Positions 53,212 through 60,870 of a DNA stretch of 64,000 nucleotides are shown piece by piece. The notes beneath the pieces are model-generated. The model searched no databases. It saw nothing but the letters and a program-made list of their open reading frames with translations, and was not told the origin of the DNA. Where the stretch lies: NCBI GenBank assembly GCA_963762615.1, contig CAVXLG010000013.1:1178001-1242000 (forward strand), read 5' to 3'. Made by a program: the position numbers and the translations under genes. The stretch is from PALSA-505 sp963762615. GTDB lineage: Bacteria > Actinomycetota > Actinomycetes > Streptosporangiales > Streptosporangiaceae. Every line of letters starts with the position of its first letter. Position 1 is the first letter of the stretch.

Positions 53212-53814
53212 TCAGCGGCTGTCCCGCAGGTATAGATGCCGCTTCGCGATGTACTGCACGATGCCGTCCGGCACGAGATACCAGATCGGCTCGCCCTTGG
53301 CCACCCGGGCCCGGCACGCGGTCGACGAGATGGTCAGCGCGGGTATCTCGATCAGGCTCACCTTCCCGTCTGGCAGGCCGGACACGGTCAGCCGGTGCCC
53401 GGGACGAGTACAGCCGACGAAATGCGCTAGGCCGAACAGTTCGTCCACGTCCCGCCAGGACATGATCCTGGCCAGCGCGTCGGCCCCGGTGATGAAGAAC
53501 AGCTGGCCGGCATCTGTCCGCGCCGCGTGTAGGTCGCGCAGCGTGTCGATGGTGTACGTCGGGCCCGGCCGGTCGATGTCCACCCGGCTGACCGAGAACC
53601 GCGGGTTCGACGCGGTCGCGATCACGGTCATCAGGTACCGGTCCTCGGCGGCCGAGGCGCCTACCTTGTCCTCCGGCTGCCCGGTCGGCACGAAGACCAC
53701 CTCGTCCAGCGAGAAGGCGTACCCGACCTCGCTCGCCGCGACCAGGTGGCCATGGTGGATCGGGTCGAACGTGCCGCCCATCACGCCGACCCGCGCACCC
53801 GCTTCCGCGTTCAT
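53212..53814 (-). CDS. nadD: Nicotinate-nucleotide adenylyltransferase
   Basis: 200 residues from ATG 53814 (GTG 53820 also in frame). Nucleotidyltransferase signature RVGVMGGTFDPIHHGHLVAA (GGTFDPxHxGH), substrate region DEVVFVPTGQPEDK, DIDRPGPTYTIDTLRDLHA, FFITGADALARIMSWRDVDE and the second signature IPALTISSTACRARVAKGEP (ISSTxxR). Converts nicotinate mononucleotide and ATP to deamido-NAD in NAD biosynthesis; essential in most bacteria. Confidence 0.97.
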   Translation of the reverse strand: MNAEAGARVGVMGGTFDPIHHGHLVAASEVGYAFSLDEVVFVPTGQPEDKVGASAAEDRYLMTVIATASNPRFSVSRVDIDRPGPTYTIDTLRDLHAARTDAGQLFFITGADALARIMSWRDVDELFGLAHFVGCTRPGHRLTVSGLPDGKVSLIEIPALTISSTACRARVAKGEPIWYLVPDGIVQYIAKRHLYLRDSR

Positions 53815-53863
53815 GACCACCGCGCGCCCGCTGCGTTCATAACCCGACAGTAACCGGTCACTA

Positions 53864-55153
53864 CTACTCCAAGCCGGGCACTGGCGGCTCTCCCTTGCCC
53901 CAGGTCACCACGCGCACCGCCTTGCCGACCTCGGTCCGCGGGATCGTCCGCTCGGGCAGGATCCGCAGCCGGACGCGGACGCCGAGCTCATTGCGGAGCG
54001 TGTCCTCGATGACGCTGACCGGCCGGCCGGCGCCAGTCGTTCGGAATTCGCAGCAGGCAATCAGCCGGCTCGGGCCCTCGCGGGAATCGACGACGAGAAG
54101 ATAATCGGGGGCCAGCGCCGGCTCGGCCAGCAGCACTCGCTCCACCTCGCTCGGGTAGACGTTCACGCCGGACACCACCAGCATGTCGTCGCGGCGGCCG
54201 ATCACCTTACTCATCCGGGCCAGCGTCCGGCCGCACCGGCACGGCTCGCGGTTGAGCGAGGCGATGTCGCCGGTGCGGTAGCGCAGCAGCGGCAGCGCCT
54301 CCTTGGTGACCGTGGTGAACACGAGCTCGCCGGGCGTCCCGTCGGGGACCGGCTCGCCGCTGACTGGATCGACCGCCTCGACGAGGAAATGGTCCTCGTT
54401 CACGTGCAGCCCGGCGGCGGCCTCGGCGCATTCGGCGGCGACCCCGGGGCCGATCACCTCGGACAGGCCGTAAATGTCCAGTGCCCGCAGGTCCAGCAGT
54501 TCCTCGATCCGGGTGCGGAGCTCGTCGGTCCAGGGTTCGGCGCCGAACAGGCCCGCGCGCAGGCTCTGGCCGGAGCCGGCCAGCGCCTCGCCAAGGCGCA
54601 GCGCGTAGGACGGCGTGCAGGTCAGTATGTCCGGGCACAGGTCGCGCACCAGGGTGACCTGCCGCGAGGTCATGCCGCCGGAGACGGGGACCACGGTGGC
54701 GCCGAGCTCGATCGCGCCCTGGTGGATGCCGAGCCCCCCGGTGAACAGCCCGTACCCGTAGGCGTTATGTACCACGCTGCCGGCGGTCGCGCCCGCGCAG
54801 CCCAGCGCCCGCGCGCACATCCGGGCCCAGAGCCGCAGGTCGGCGCGGGTATAGGCGACCAGGGTGGGGCGGCCGCCGGTGCCGCTGGAGCCGTGCACGG
54901 CCACCACCTCGGACATGGGCACCGCGAGCATCCCGAACGGGTAGGCGTCCCACAGCTGCTGCTTGTCGGTCATCGGCAGCTGCGGCAGGTCGGCGACGGA
55001 CAGCCCGTCGCCGCCGGTCACCCCGGCGTCCCTTAGCCGCCTGGCCTGCGGGCCGCCCGCGTCTAGCAGCCGGTCCACCAGGGCGCGGAGCCGGCTGCCC
55101 TGCAGGCGCGTCCGGTCAGCCGCGGGCATGGCCTCGGCCTCGGCCTCGAACAT
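53864..55153 (-). CDS. Phenylacetate-CoA ligase-like AMP-forming enzyme
   Basis: Start placed at ATG 55153 (MFEAEAEAMPAADRTRLQGS), giving 429 residues. An upstream ATG at 55198 overlaps the divergent ATG of the next gene and is unlikely. ANL-family motifs: VHGSSGTGGRPTLVAYTRAD (A3 P-loop-like), HNAYGYGLFTGGLGIHQGAI, LDIYGLSEVIGPGVAAECAE (A5), LLRYRTGDIASLNREPCRCG (A7/A8) and DDMLVVSGVNVYPSEVERVL. These match PaaK, which activates aryl acids as CoA thioesters. No other phenylacetate-catabolism gene is nearby, so the substrate is open. Confidence 0.85.
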   Translation of the reverse strand: MFEAEAEAMPAADRTRLQGSRLRALVDRLLDAGGPQARRLRDAGVTGGDGLSVADLPQLPMTDKQQLWDAYPFGMLAVPMSEVVAVHGSSGTGGRPTLVAYTRADLRLWARMCARALGCAGATAGSVVHNAYGYGLFTGGLGIHQGAIELGATVVPVSGGMTSRQVTLVRDLCPDILTCTPSYALRLGEALAGSGQSLRAGLFGAEPWTDELRTRIEELLDLRALDIYGLSEVIGPGVAAECAEAAAGLHVNEDHFLVEAVDPVSGEPVPDGTPGELVFTTVTKEALPLLRYRTGDIASLNREPCRCGRTLARMSKVIGRRDDMLVVSGVNVYPSEVERVLLAEPALAPDYLLVVDSREGPSRLIACCEFRTTGAGRPVSVIEDTLRNELGVRVRLRILPERTIPRTEVGKAVRVVTWGKGEPPVPGLE

Positions 55154-55205
55154 GGTCGGGCTGGGCGTCCCGGAGCAGTCTGTCACCTGGTCTAGCATGC
55201 CGTAT

Positions 55206-56240
55206 ATGACCTCCGTGCCGGATCGTTCCCGGGTACGCCTGCCCGGTATCAGCTCCCGCGCCTACGAGCACCCCGCGGACCGCTCGGCCCTCGTCGCGCT
55301 GCGTAAGCTCACCGGCTTTGACGTGCTGCTCCGCCGCCTGGCCAGCCTGTTCAGCGACCGTAGCCTGCGGCTGATGTTCCTGGCCAGCGGGGTCAAGGTG
55401 TCAGAACGCCAGTTCCCGCAGCTGTACGAGATGCTGCGCGACGGGTCCTACGTGCTGGACCTGCCTCAGGTGCCCGAGCTCTTCATCTCGCAGGATCCCA
55501 CGGTCAACGCGATGGCGCTCGGCTCGGACCGGCCGTTCATCGTGATCACGACCGGCATGGTGAACCTGTACGACCCGGAGGAGATCCGGTTCGCGATCGG
55601 GCACGAGCTGGGGCACGTGCTGTCCGGGCACGCGGTATACCGGACCATGCTGTACCACCTGGTCAGGCTGGCCGCGCGCATCGCCTGGATGCCGATCGGC
55701 TACATCGGCCTGCGGGCGATCATCTGGGGTCTGGAGGAGTGGTACCGCAAGTCGGAGCTGTCGTGTGACCGGGCCGGCCTGCTGGCGGGCCAGGACGTGG
55801 ACGCGGCCCGGCGGGCGCTGATGAAGATGGCCGGCGGCTCGTACATGTCCGAGCTGAGCCCGGACGCCTTCCACGACCAGGCGCATGAGTACGACGCCGT
55901 GCCCGACGTCCGCGACGGGCTGCTCAAGCTGCTCCAGCTGGAGGGTAACCAGCACCCGTTCTCGGTGGTCCGGTTCGCCGAGCTTGACCGCTGGGCCGGC
56001 AGCGGCGATTACGCGCGCATCCTGAGCGGCACCTACCCCCGGCGGGAGGACGACAGGACCGCTTCGGTCACCGACGAGGTCAAGTCGGCCGCACGCGAAT
56101 ACCAGGAGTCGTGGAGCCGCTCCGAGGACCCGTTCATCGGCGTGGTGCGCAACGCCGCCGAGAGCGCCGCCGTGATGAGCGAGCGGCTGTTCAGCGGGAT
56201 CTTCAGTGGCCGCCGTAACGGCGGTGACGACGATTCCTGA
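55206..56240 (+). CDS. M48 family metallopeptidase
   Basis: 344 residues from ATG 55206 (or 55197, which overlaps the opposite-strand ATG). Zinc motif RFAIGHELGHVLSGHAVYRT (HExxH) with a third ligand likely in WYRKSELSCDRAGLLAGQDV. A hydrophobic hairpin (HLVRLAARIAWMPIGYIGLR) follows the zinc site, as in HtpX-like membrane proteases. Upstream PTVNAMALGSDRPFIVITTG is a conserved M48 strand. The C-terminus is hydrophilic. Probably a membrane-associated protease in envelope quality control. It is inserted in a core cluster where proA commonly lies. Confidence 0.9.
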   Translation: MTSVPDRSRVRLPGISSRAYEHPADRSALVALRKLTGFDVLLRRLASLFSDRSLRLMFLASGVKVSERQFPQLYEMLRDGSYVLDLPQVPELFISQDPTVNAMALGSDRPFIVITTGMVNLYDPEEIRFAIGHELGHVLSGHAVYRTMLYHLVRLAARIAWMPIGYIGLRAIIWGLEEWYRKSELSCDRAGLLAGQDVDAARRALMKMAGGSYMSELSPDAFHDQAHEYDAVPDVRDGLLKLLQLEGNQHPFSVVRFAELDRWAGSGDYARILSGTYPRREDDRTASVTDEVKSAAREYQESWSRSEDPFIGVVRNAAESAAVMSERLFSGIFSGRRNGGDDDS

Positions 56241-56302
56241 GCTGGATTCTTAGCTCGGTTCCTGAGCTCGATTCCTTAGTTCGATTCCTTAGCTCGATTC
56301 TT
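56236..56302 (+). repeat. ~15-bp tandem repeat after M48 gene
   Basis: ttcctgagctcgat-type units recur four to five times, the first containing the stop codon of the M48 gene. Several units carry TGA or TAG. Further short ggtggcatggctgagt duplications occur at 56585-56655. The rest of 56303-56641 shows no gene. Confidence 0.75.
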
Positions 56303-56641
56303 TACCGAACGGCCCCGGGTCGGCCGCAGCGCTGCCGAACTCGCCGACCGGGCTGCTCGGCCGGTTAGTGCCGGGTGAAGTCCCAGGTCAACCGGGTGGA
56401 TGGAGAAGCTGGCCAGGACTTCCCGGTGAGAGGCTGCGATTGCGGCTGTCGGCGGGTTCTCGGCACGCTCGCCTCGCCTGGCTGGCATTCGGCCTGCCCA
56501 ATCACGGAAAAGACGCGTACTATCTCAACTGTGCGTGCGCGGTGGTGGCCGCGCGGGTGACCAGTGACGCTACGGGTAAGTGATGGTGGCGCGGCTGACT
56601 GGTGGTGGCATGGCTGAGTGGCGTGACTGAGTGGTGGTGGC

Positions 56642-57061
56642 ATGGCTGAGTGGTGGTCGATCGAGGTCTTGCACGGCGAGTTCTCGGCCTTCGATTGGCA
56701 GAGACAGCATGATTCGGAGCTGATCGAGGCGGCGCTGACCAATGGCGCCCAGGACGGGAGATGGCACGCGGACGAGTGGGGCGTGGCCTTCGAGGTGCTC
56801 TTCGACACCGAGGCACAGTGGGAGGCGTTCCGCAGCCTGCCTGTCGTGCGTGGTGCCCTGGACGCCGTTCCGGATCCGGTCAACGGCCTGCTGATCTACC
56901 GGGGCCGGGGCGGCGGGGCCAGCACGCGGGAACCGCGCAGGCCCAGACCCGCGCCAGCCGCGGGCGCCATGGCGCTGCCCGAGCCCGTCGAGGATTCCTA
57001 CCTCGATCTTTCCGGCGCTTCGCCACCGGACCTGATGGCGGCCGGAACGGGGACAGGCTGA
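56642..57061 (+). CDS. Hypothetical protein (139 aa)
   Basis: ATG 56642. Hydrophilic, compact N-terminal ~80 residues (WWSIEVLHGEFSAFDWQRQH, GVAFEVLFDTEAQWEAFRSL, DPVNGLLIYRGRGGG) followed by a low-complexity Pro/Ala/Arg tail. I recognise no named family, but the composition and codon use are those of a real gene. There is no clear ribosome binding site; the region ahead of it is made of short repeats. Confidence 0.65.
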   Translation: MAEWWSIEVLHGEFSAFDWQRQHDSELIEAALTNGAQDGRWHADEWGVAFEVLFDTEAQWEAFRSLPVVRGALDAVPDPVNGLLIYRGRGGGASTREPRRPRPAPAAGAMALPEPVEDSYLDLSGASPPDLMAAGTGTG

Positions 57062-57139
57062 GCGTGCGGACGCCGCCACGGTCCGGCTCAGCCCACCTGA
57101 CCGCCCGAACGCGGTCACAGCCTGGGGGCAGGACGCCGG

Positions 57140-58300
57140 CTAGGTGAGTAGCACGAGGTCGTCGCGGTGGACGATCTCGCGCTCGTACGCCGCGCCAAGC
57201 TCGGCGGCCAGCGACCGGGTGCTGCGCCCCATCAGCCCGGGGATCTCCGCCGCATCGTAGTTGACCAGGCCACGGGCTACCACGCCGTCGCTCTCGTCGC
57301 ACAGATCCACCGGGTCTCCGGCCTCGAAGTCACCATCGACGCCAATCACCCCGGCCGGCAGGAGCGAGGCCCGCCGGCCCACCACCGCGCGCACCGCTCC
57401 TGCGTCGAGTCGCAGCCGGCCCCGGCCGACTGCGGCATGAGCCAGCCAGAGCTGCCGGGCGGCCGGGCGGCGATGACCAGGCATGAAGTAGGTGCCGACC
57501 GGCTCTCCAGCCAGGGCGGCGTGGGCCTGGTCCGCGGCCGCGACCACGGCGGGGATGCCCGCGCTCGCGGCGAGCAGGCCGGACTCGACCTTGGTGACCA
57601 TGCCGCCGGTGCCGACCATGCGGCCCCGATCATCGGCTGGCCGGCTGGGGGCAGCCGGGCCGTCGGGCCTGCCGAGCGGCACGCCGGCCAGGTCGCGCTG
57701 GTCGCGCACCTCGGTGATCCGTCGGGCGCCATCGTGCCGCGGGTCGCCGTCATACAGCCCGTCCACGTCGGACAGCAGCACGAGCGCGTCCGCCCTGACC
57801 ACGTGGGCTACCAGGGCGGCGAGCCGGTCGTTGTCGCCGAACCGGATCTCCTCGGTGGCGACCGTGTCGTTCTCGTTGACCACTGGCAGCACACCCAGGC
57901 CGAGCAGCCGCTCGAGGGTACGCTGCGCGTTCCGGTAGTGCGCGCGCCGCATCAGGTCGTCGGCGGTCAGCAGCACCTGCCCGGTCCGCACCCCATGCCG
58001 CCCGAACGCGGCCGCGTACCTGGCGATGAGGATGCCCTGACCGACGCTCGCGGCGGCCTGCTGGGTGGCCAGGTCGCGCGGCCGGCCGGACAGGCCGAGC
58101 GGCACCAGGCCGGCCGCGATCGCGCCCGAGGAGACGAGCACGAGCTGGACGCCGTCGCTGGCCCGGCCGGCCAGCGCATCGGCCAGGGTAGTGATCCGGC
58201 GCTCGTCGATCCCGCCGGCCGTGGTGGTGAGCGAGGAAGAGCCCACCTTGACGACCAGCCGGCGGGCCGCCGCGACATCCCCGCGGGCATCGCCGGTCAT
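57140..58300 (-). CDS. proB: Glutamate 5-kinase
   Basis: 386 residues from ATG 58300, which overlaps the obgE stop by 4 nt. Amino-acid kinase domain: RLVVKVGSSSLTT, VSSGAIAAGLVPLGL, ATQQAAASVGQGILIARYAA, VVNENDTVATEEIRFGDNDR, LLSDVDGLYDGDPRH and GTGGMVTKVESGLLAASAG. A PUA domain occupies the C-terminal ~80 residues (GVIGVDGDFEAGDPVDLCDE). It phosphorylates glutamate in proline biosynthesis. The usual partner proA does not follow it within this window. Confidence 0.97.
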   Translation of the reverse strand: MTGDARGDVAAARRLVVKVGSSSLTTTAGGIDERRITTLADALAGRASDGVQLVLVSSGAIAAGLVPLGLSGRPRDLATQQAAASVGQGILIARYAAAFGRHGVRTGQVLLTADDLMRRAHYRNAQRTLERLLGLGVLPVVNENDTVATEEIRFGDNDRLAALVAHVVRADALVLLSDVDGLYDGDPRHDGARRITEVRDQRDLAGVPLGRPDGPAAPSRPADDRGRMVGTGGMVTKVESGLLAASAGIPAVVAAADQAHAALAGEPVGTYFMPGHRRPAARQLWLAHAAVGRGRLRLDAGAVRAVVGRRASLLPAGVIGVDGDFEAGDPVDLCDESDGVVARGLVNYDAAEIPGLMGRSTRSLAAELGAAYEREIVHRDDLVLLT

Positions 58301-59697
58301 GGCGAAAGCCTGCGGTCGCTGCCGCGCGGGCCGAACCGGGACCTGCCCCGGCCCTGGTCGTCGCCGTGAGCGATGGACCCAGCAGGCAAGTCCGGATCCC
58401 AGTCGAACACCACCGCGTCGTCGTAGTCGCCGATCAGCACCTCGGCCCCCGGCTGGGCGCCGAGCTCGGCCAGCGACTCCTCCACGCCCAGCCGGGCCAG
58501 CCGGTCGGCGAGATAGCCGACCGCCTCGTCGTTGCCGAAGTCGGTCTGCAGCACCCACCGCCGCGGCCGCTCGCCGCGGATCAGGAAGCTGTTGTCACCG
58601 GTCCGCACGATCTCGAAGCCCGGCGCGTCGGCTGCCGCGGGGCGCAGCACCTGGCGGACGGGCTCGGCCTCCGGCACGGCGGCCCGCGCGGCCTCGACCA
58701 TGCCGGCCATGGCGAAGGCCAGCTCGCGCAGCCCCTCCCGGGTGGCGGCCGAGGTCAGGCACACGGTCAGCCCGCGGGCGGCGAGGACGGGCGCGACGCG
58801 CCCGGCAAGTTCCCTGGCCGCCGGGACATCGATCTTGTTCAGCGCCACGATCCGCGGCCGTCCGGCCAGCGATGCACCGGTCGCTTCCTCGTAGGCCGAC
58901 AGCTCCGCCTCGATGACCTCCAGGTCGGACAGCGGGTCGCGCCCTGGCTCTTCGGTGGCGCAGTCGAGCACGTGCACGAGGGCCGCGCACCGTTCCACGT
59001 GACGCAGGAAGTCCAGCCCGAGCCCGCGCCCCTCGCTGGCCCCCGGGATCAGGCCGGGAACGTCGGCCGCGACGAACTGGGTATCACCGGCCTCGATCAC
59101 GCCCAGGTGCGGGATGAGGGTGGTGAACGGGTAGTTGGCGATCTTGGGCCGGGCCGCCGACATGGCGGCGATGAGCGAAGACTTCCCCGCGTTGGGGAAA
59201 CCGATCAGGCCGACGTCGGCCACGGTCTTGAGCTCGAGCACGAGGTCCCGCCGCTCACCCGGCTCGCCCTTGAGCGCGAAGCCCGGGGCCTTGCGCCGGG
59301 CCGAGGCGAGGGCGGCGTTGCCGAGGCCGCCACGCCCGCCGCGCGCGGCGACGAACTGGGTTCCCGGGCCGACCAGGTCGGCGAGCACTTCCCCGCCGGC
59401 CGTCTTGACCACGGTGCCGTCGGGCACCTGCAGTTCCAGGTCGGGCCCGGCCGCGCCGCTCCGGTTGGATCCGGCGCCGGGCTTGCCGCGGCCGGCCCGG
59501 CGCAGCGGCCTGCGGTGGAAGTCCAGCAGGGTGGTTGCCCCCCGGCTCACTTCCAGGATCACGTCGCCGCCGCGGCCGCCGTTTCCCCCGTCAGGGCCGC
59601 CGAGCGGCTTGAACTTCTCCCGGTGGATGGAAGCGCAGCCGTTCCCGCCGTCACCGGCTTCGGCGCGCAGGGTGGCCTGGTCCGCGAACTCGGCCAT
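58297..59697 (-). CDS. obgE: GTPase ObgE/CgtA
   Basis: 466 residues. Glycine-rich OBG domain (LRAEAGDGGNGCASIHREKF, GGPDGGNGGRGGDVILEVSR), GTPase domain with G1 GLIGFPNAGKSSLIAAMSAA, G2 YPFTTLIPHLGV, G3 ADVPGLIPGASEGRGLG, G4 IVALNKIDVP and G5 TSAATREGL, then the OCT domain (FEIVRTGDNSFLIRGERPRR) typical of actinobacteria. Acts in 50S ribosome assembly and stress control. First gene of an obgE-proB coupled pair. Confidence 0.98.
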   Translation of the reverse strand: MAEFADQATLRAEAGDGGNGCASIHREKFKPLGGPDGGNGGRGGDVILEVSRGATTLLDFHRRPLRRAGRGKPGAGSNRSGAAGPDLELQVPDGTVVKTAGGEVLADLVGPGTQFVAARGGRGGLGNAALASARRKAPGFALKGEPGERRDLVLELKTVADVGLIGFPNAGKSSLIAAMSAARPKIANYPFTTLIPHLGVIEAGDTQFVAADVPGLIPGASEGRGLGLDFLRHVERCAALVHVLDCATEEPGRDPLSDLEVIEAELSAYEEATGASLAGRPRIVALNKIDVPAARELAGRVAPVLAARGLTVCLTSAATREGLRELAFAMAGMVEAARAAVPEAEPVRQVLRPAAADAPGFEIVRTGDNSFLIRGERPRRWVLQTDFGNDEAVGYLADRLARLGVEESLAELGAQPGAEVLIGDYDDAVVFDWDPDLPAGSIAHGDDQGRGRSRFGPRGSDRRLSP

Positions 59698-59755
59698 GGC
59701 TCACCCCTGCTCCCTTCGGCTGGCCAGGGGCGGACGGGCCCGCGCGCCTGGTTAA

Positions 59756-59826
59756 GGCGTGTCTTGCGGATCTTCACCGGCGCGGATCGGTGCCCGCCCG
59801 CATCCGCCAAGACCGCGAGACACGCC
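59756..59826 (-). terminator. Long stem-loop between rpmA and obgE
   Basis: ggcgtgtcttgcgg (59756-59769) pairs with ccgcgagacacgcc (59813-59826) with one mismatch, and the distal arm ends right at the rpmA stop codon. The ~43-nt interior contains further self-complementary G/C sequence (ggcgcggatcggtgcc). Could terminate or process the rplU-rpmA message before obgE. No U-tract. Confidence 0.55.
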
Positions 59827-60090
59827 CTAGGACTGCTCTGCTGCGTCGAGGACGCTCACGCACCGGCGCCCGCGCCGGGTGCCAAACTCAACCTTGCCGG
59901 TCACCAGCGCGAACAGCGTGTCGTCATCGCCGCGCCCGACGCCGATCCCGGGATGGAAGTGAGTGCCGCGCTGCCGGACGATGATCTCGCCCGCGTTAAC
60001 CTGCTGGCCGCCGAAGCGCTTGACCCCCAGCCGCTGGGAATTGGAGTCGCGGCCGTTCCGGCTCGACGACGCGCCCTTCTTGTGTGCCAT
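59827..60090 (-). CDS. rpmA: 50S ribosomal protein L27
   Basis: 87 residues. MAHKKGASSSRNGRDSNSQR, LGVKRFGGQQVNAGEIIVRQ, RGTHFHPGIGVGRGDDDTLF and ALVTGKVEFGTRRGRRCVSV match L27 over its whole length. It starts 1 base after the rplU stop codon and is co-transcribed with it. L27 reaches the peptidyl-transferase centre. Confidence 0.98.
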   Translation of the reverse strand: MAHKKGASSSRNGRDSNSQRLGVKRFGGQQVNAGEIIVRQRGTHFHPGIGVGRGDDDTLFALVTGKVEFGTRRGRRCVSVLDAAEQS

Positions 60091-60091
60091 C

Positions 60092-60697
60092 TCAGCTCTC
60101 CTCTGCGGTCCCCGCCTCGTCGGCGGCAGGTGCCGGTGCCTTACTCGCCGCGGGCTTGGTCCGTGCGGAGGCTGGCGTGGCCTTGCTCGCCGCGGGCTTG
60201 GTGCGGGCGGAAGCTGGCGTGGCCTTGCTCGCCGCGGGCTTGGTGCGGGCGGAAGCTGGCGTGGCCTCGCTGGCCGCGGGCTTGGTGCGGGCGGAGGCTG
60301 GCGTGGCCTTGCTCGCCGCGGGCTTGGTCCGGGCGGAAGCTGTCGGGGCCTCGCTCGTGCCGGACGACTTGCCCGCCGGATGGCCGCCGCCCTTGGTGAT
60401 AGCGGTGATCCTCAGCTGGGTGTACTTCTGGCGGTGTCCCAGGCGGCGGCGGTAGCCGGTCTTGTTCTTGTACCGGATCATGTTGATCTTGGGGCCGCTG
60501 GCGTCGCCGACGATCTCGGCGGCGACCTGGTAGCCGCCGAGTTCCTCGGCGTCAGTCACCACGTTGTCGCCGTCGACGACGAGCACGGCGGGAAGCGTGA
60601 GGGTGGAACCCACCTCTCCGGCGAGGCGGTTCACCGTGAGGACGTCGTCTACCGACGCCTTCTCCTGCCTGCCGCTGCAGCGCACGATCGCGTACAC
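60092..60697 (-). CDS. rplU: 50S ribosomal protein L21 with long repetitive C-terminal tail
   Basis: GTG 60697 with ggaaagtgag in front. Residues 1-105 are ordinary L21: VYAIVRCSGRQEKASVDDVL, AGEVGSTLTLPAVLVVDGDN, GPKINMIRYKNKTGYRRRLG and HRQKYTQLRITAI. Residues ~115-201 are an extra Ala/Lys/Pro-rich tail made of five 14-residue units with the consensus ASARTKPAASKATP. Typical L21 is about 103 residues, so the protein is nearly doubled. The tail resembles H1/AlgP-like basic repeats and is presumably disordered and solvent-exposed. Confidence 0.95.
   Translation of the reverse strand: MYAIVRCSGRQEKASVDDVLTVNRLAGEVGSTLTLPAVLVVDGDNVVTDAEELGGYQVAAEIVGDASGPKINMIRYKNKTGYRRRLGHRQKYTQLRITAITKGGGHPAGKSSGTSEAPTASARTKPAASKATPASARTKPAASEATPASARTKPAASKATPASARTKPAASKATPASARTKPAASKAPAPAADEAGTAEES
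60138..60347 (-). repeat. 42-bp tandem repeats encoding the L21 tail
   Basis: Five units of 42 bp (about 14 codons), consensus containing gccgcgggcttggt and gcgggcggaagctggcg on the plus strand, nearly identical to each other. Copy number is likely to vary between strains. Confidence 0.85.
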
Positions 60698-60870
60698 CGA
60701 GAACTCACTTTCCGTTAGGTGCGGACCCACCGCGATTCGCACGTCAGCCGACTGAATCGCTACCGGCAGCCCCGCCTGCTCAGGCACCGGACCACGCGAG
60801 GGATTCCCTGCGCGGCGCATCGACGCCCCGAGCGCGCTGACAAGAAAGATTATCAGACGGCGGGGATTCC

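Noticed and set aside
60138..60347. CRISPR array (regular 42-bp units)
   Set aside because: Units are contiguous with no variable spacers and are in frame with rplU.
58366..60399. A 677-codon plus-strand frame over obgE, rpmA and rplU
   Set aside because: Antisense to three certain core genes and of shadow composition.
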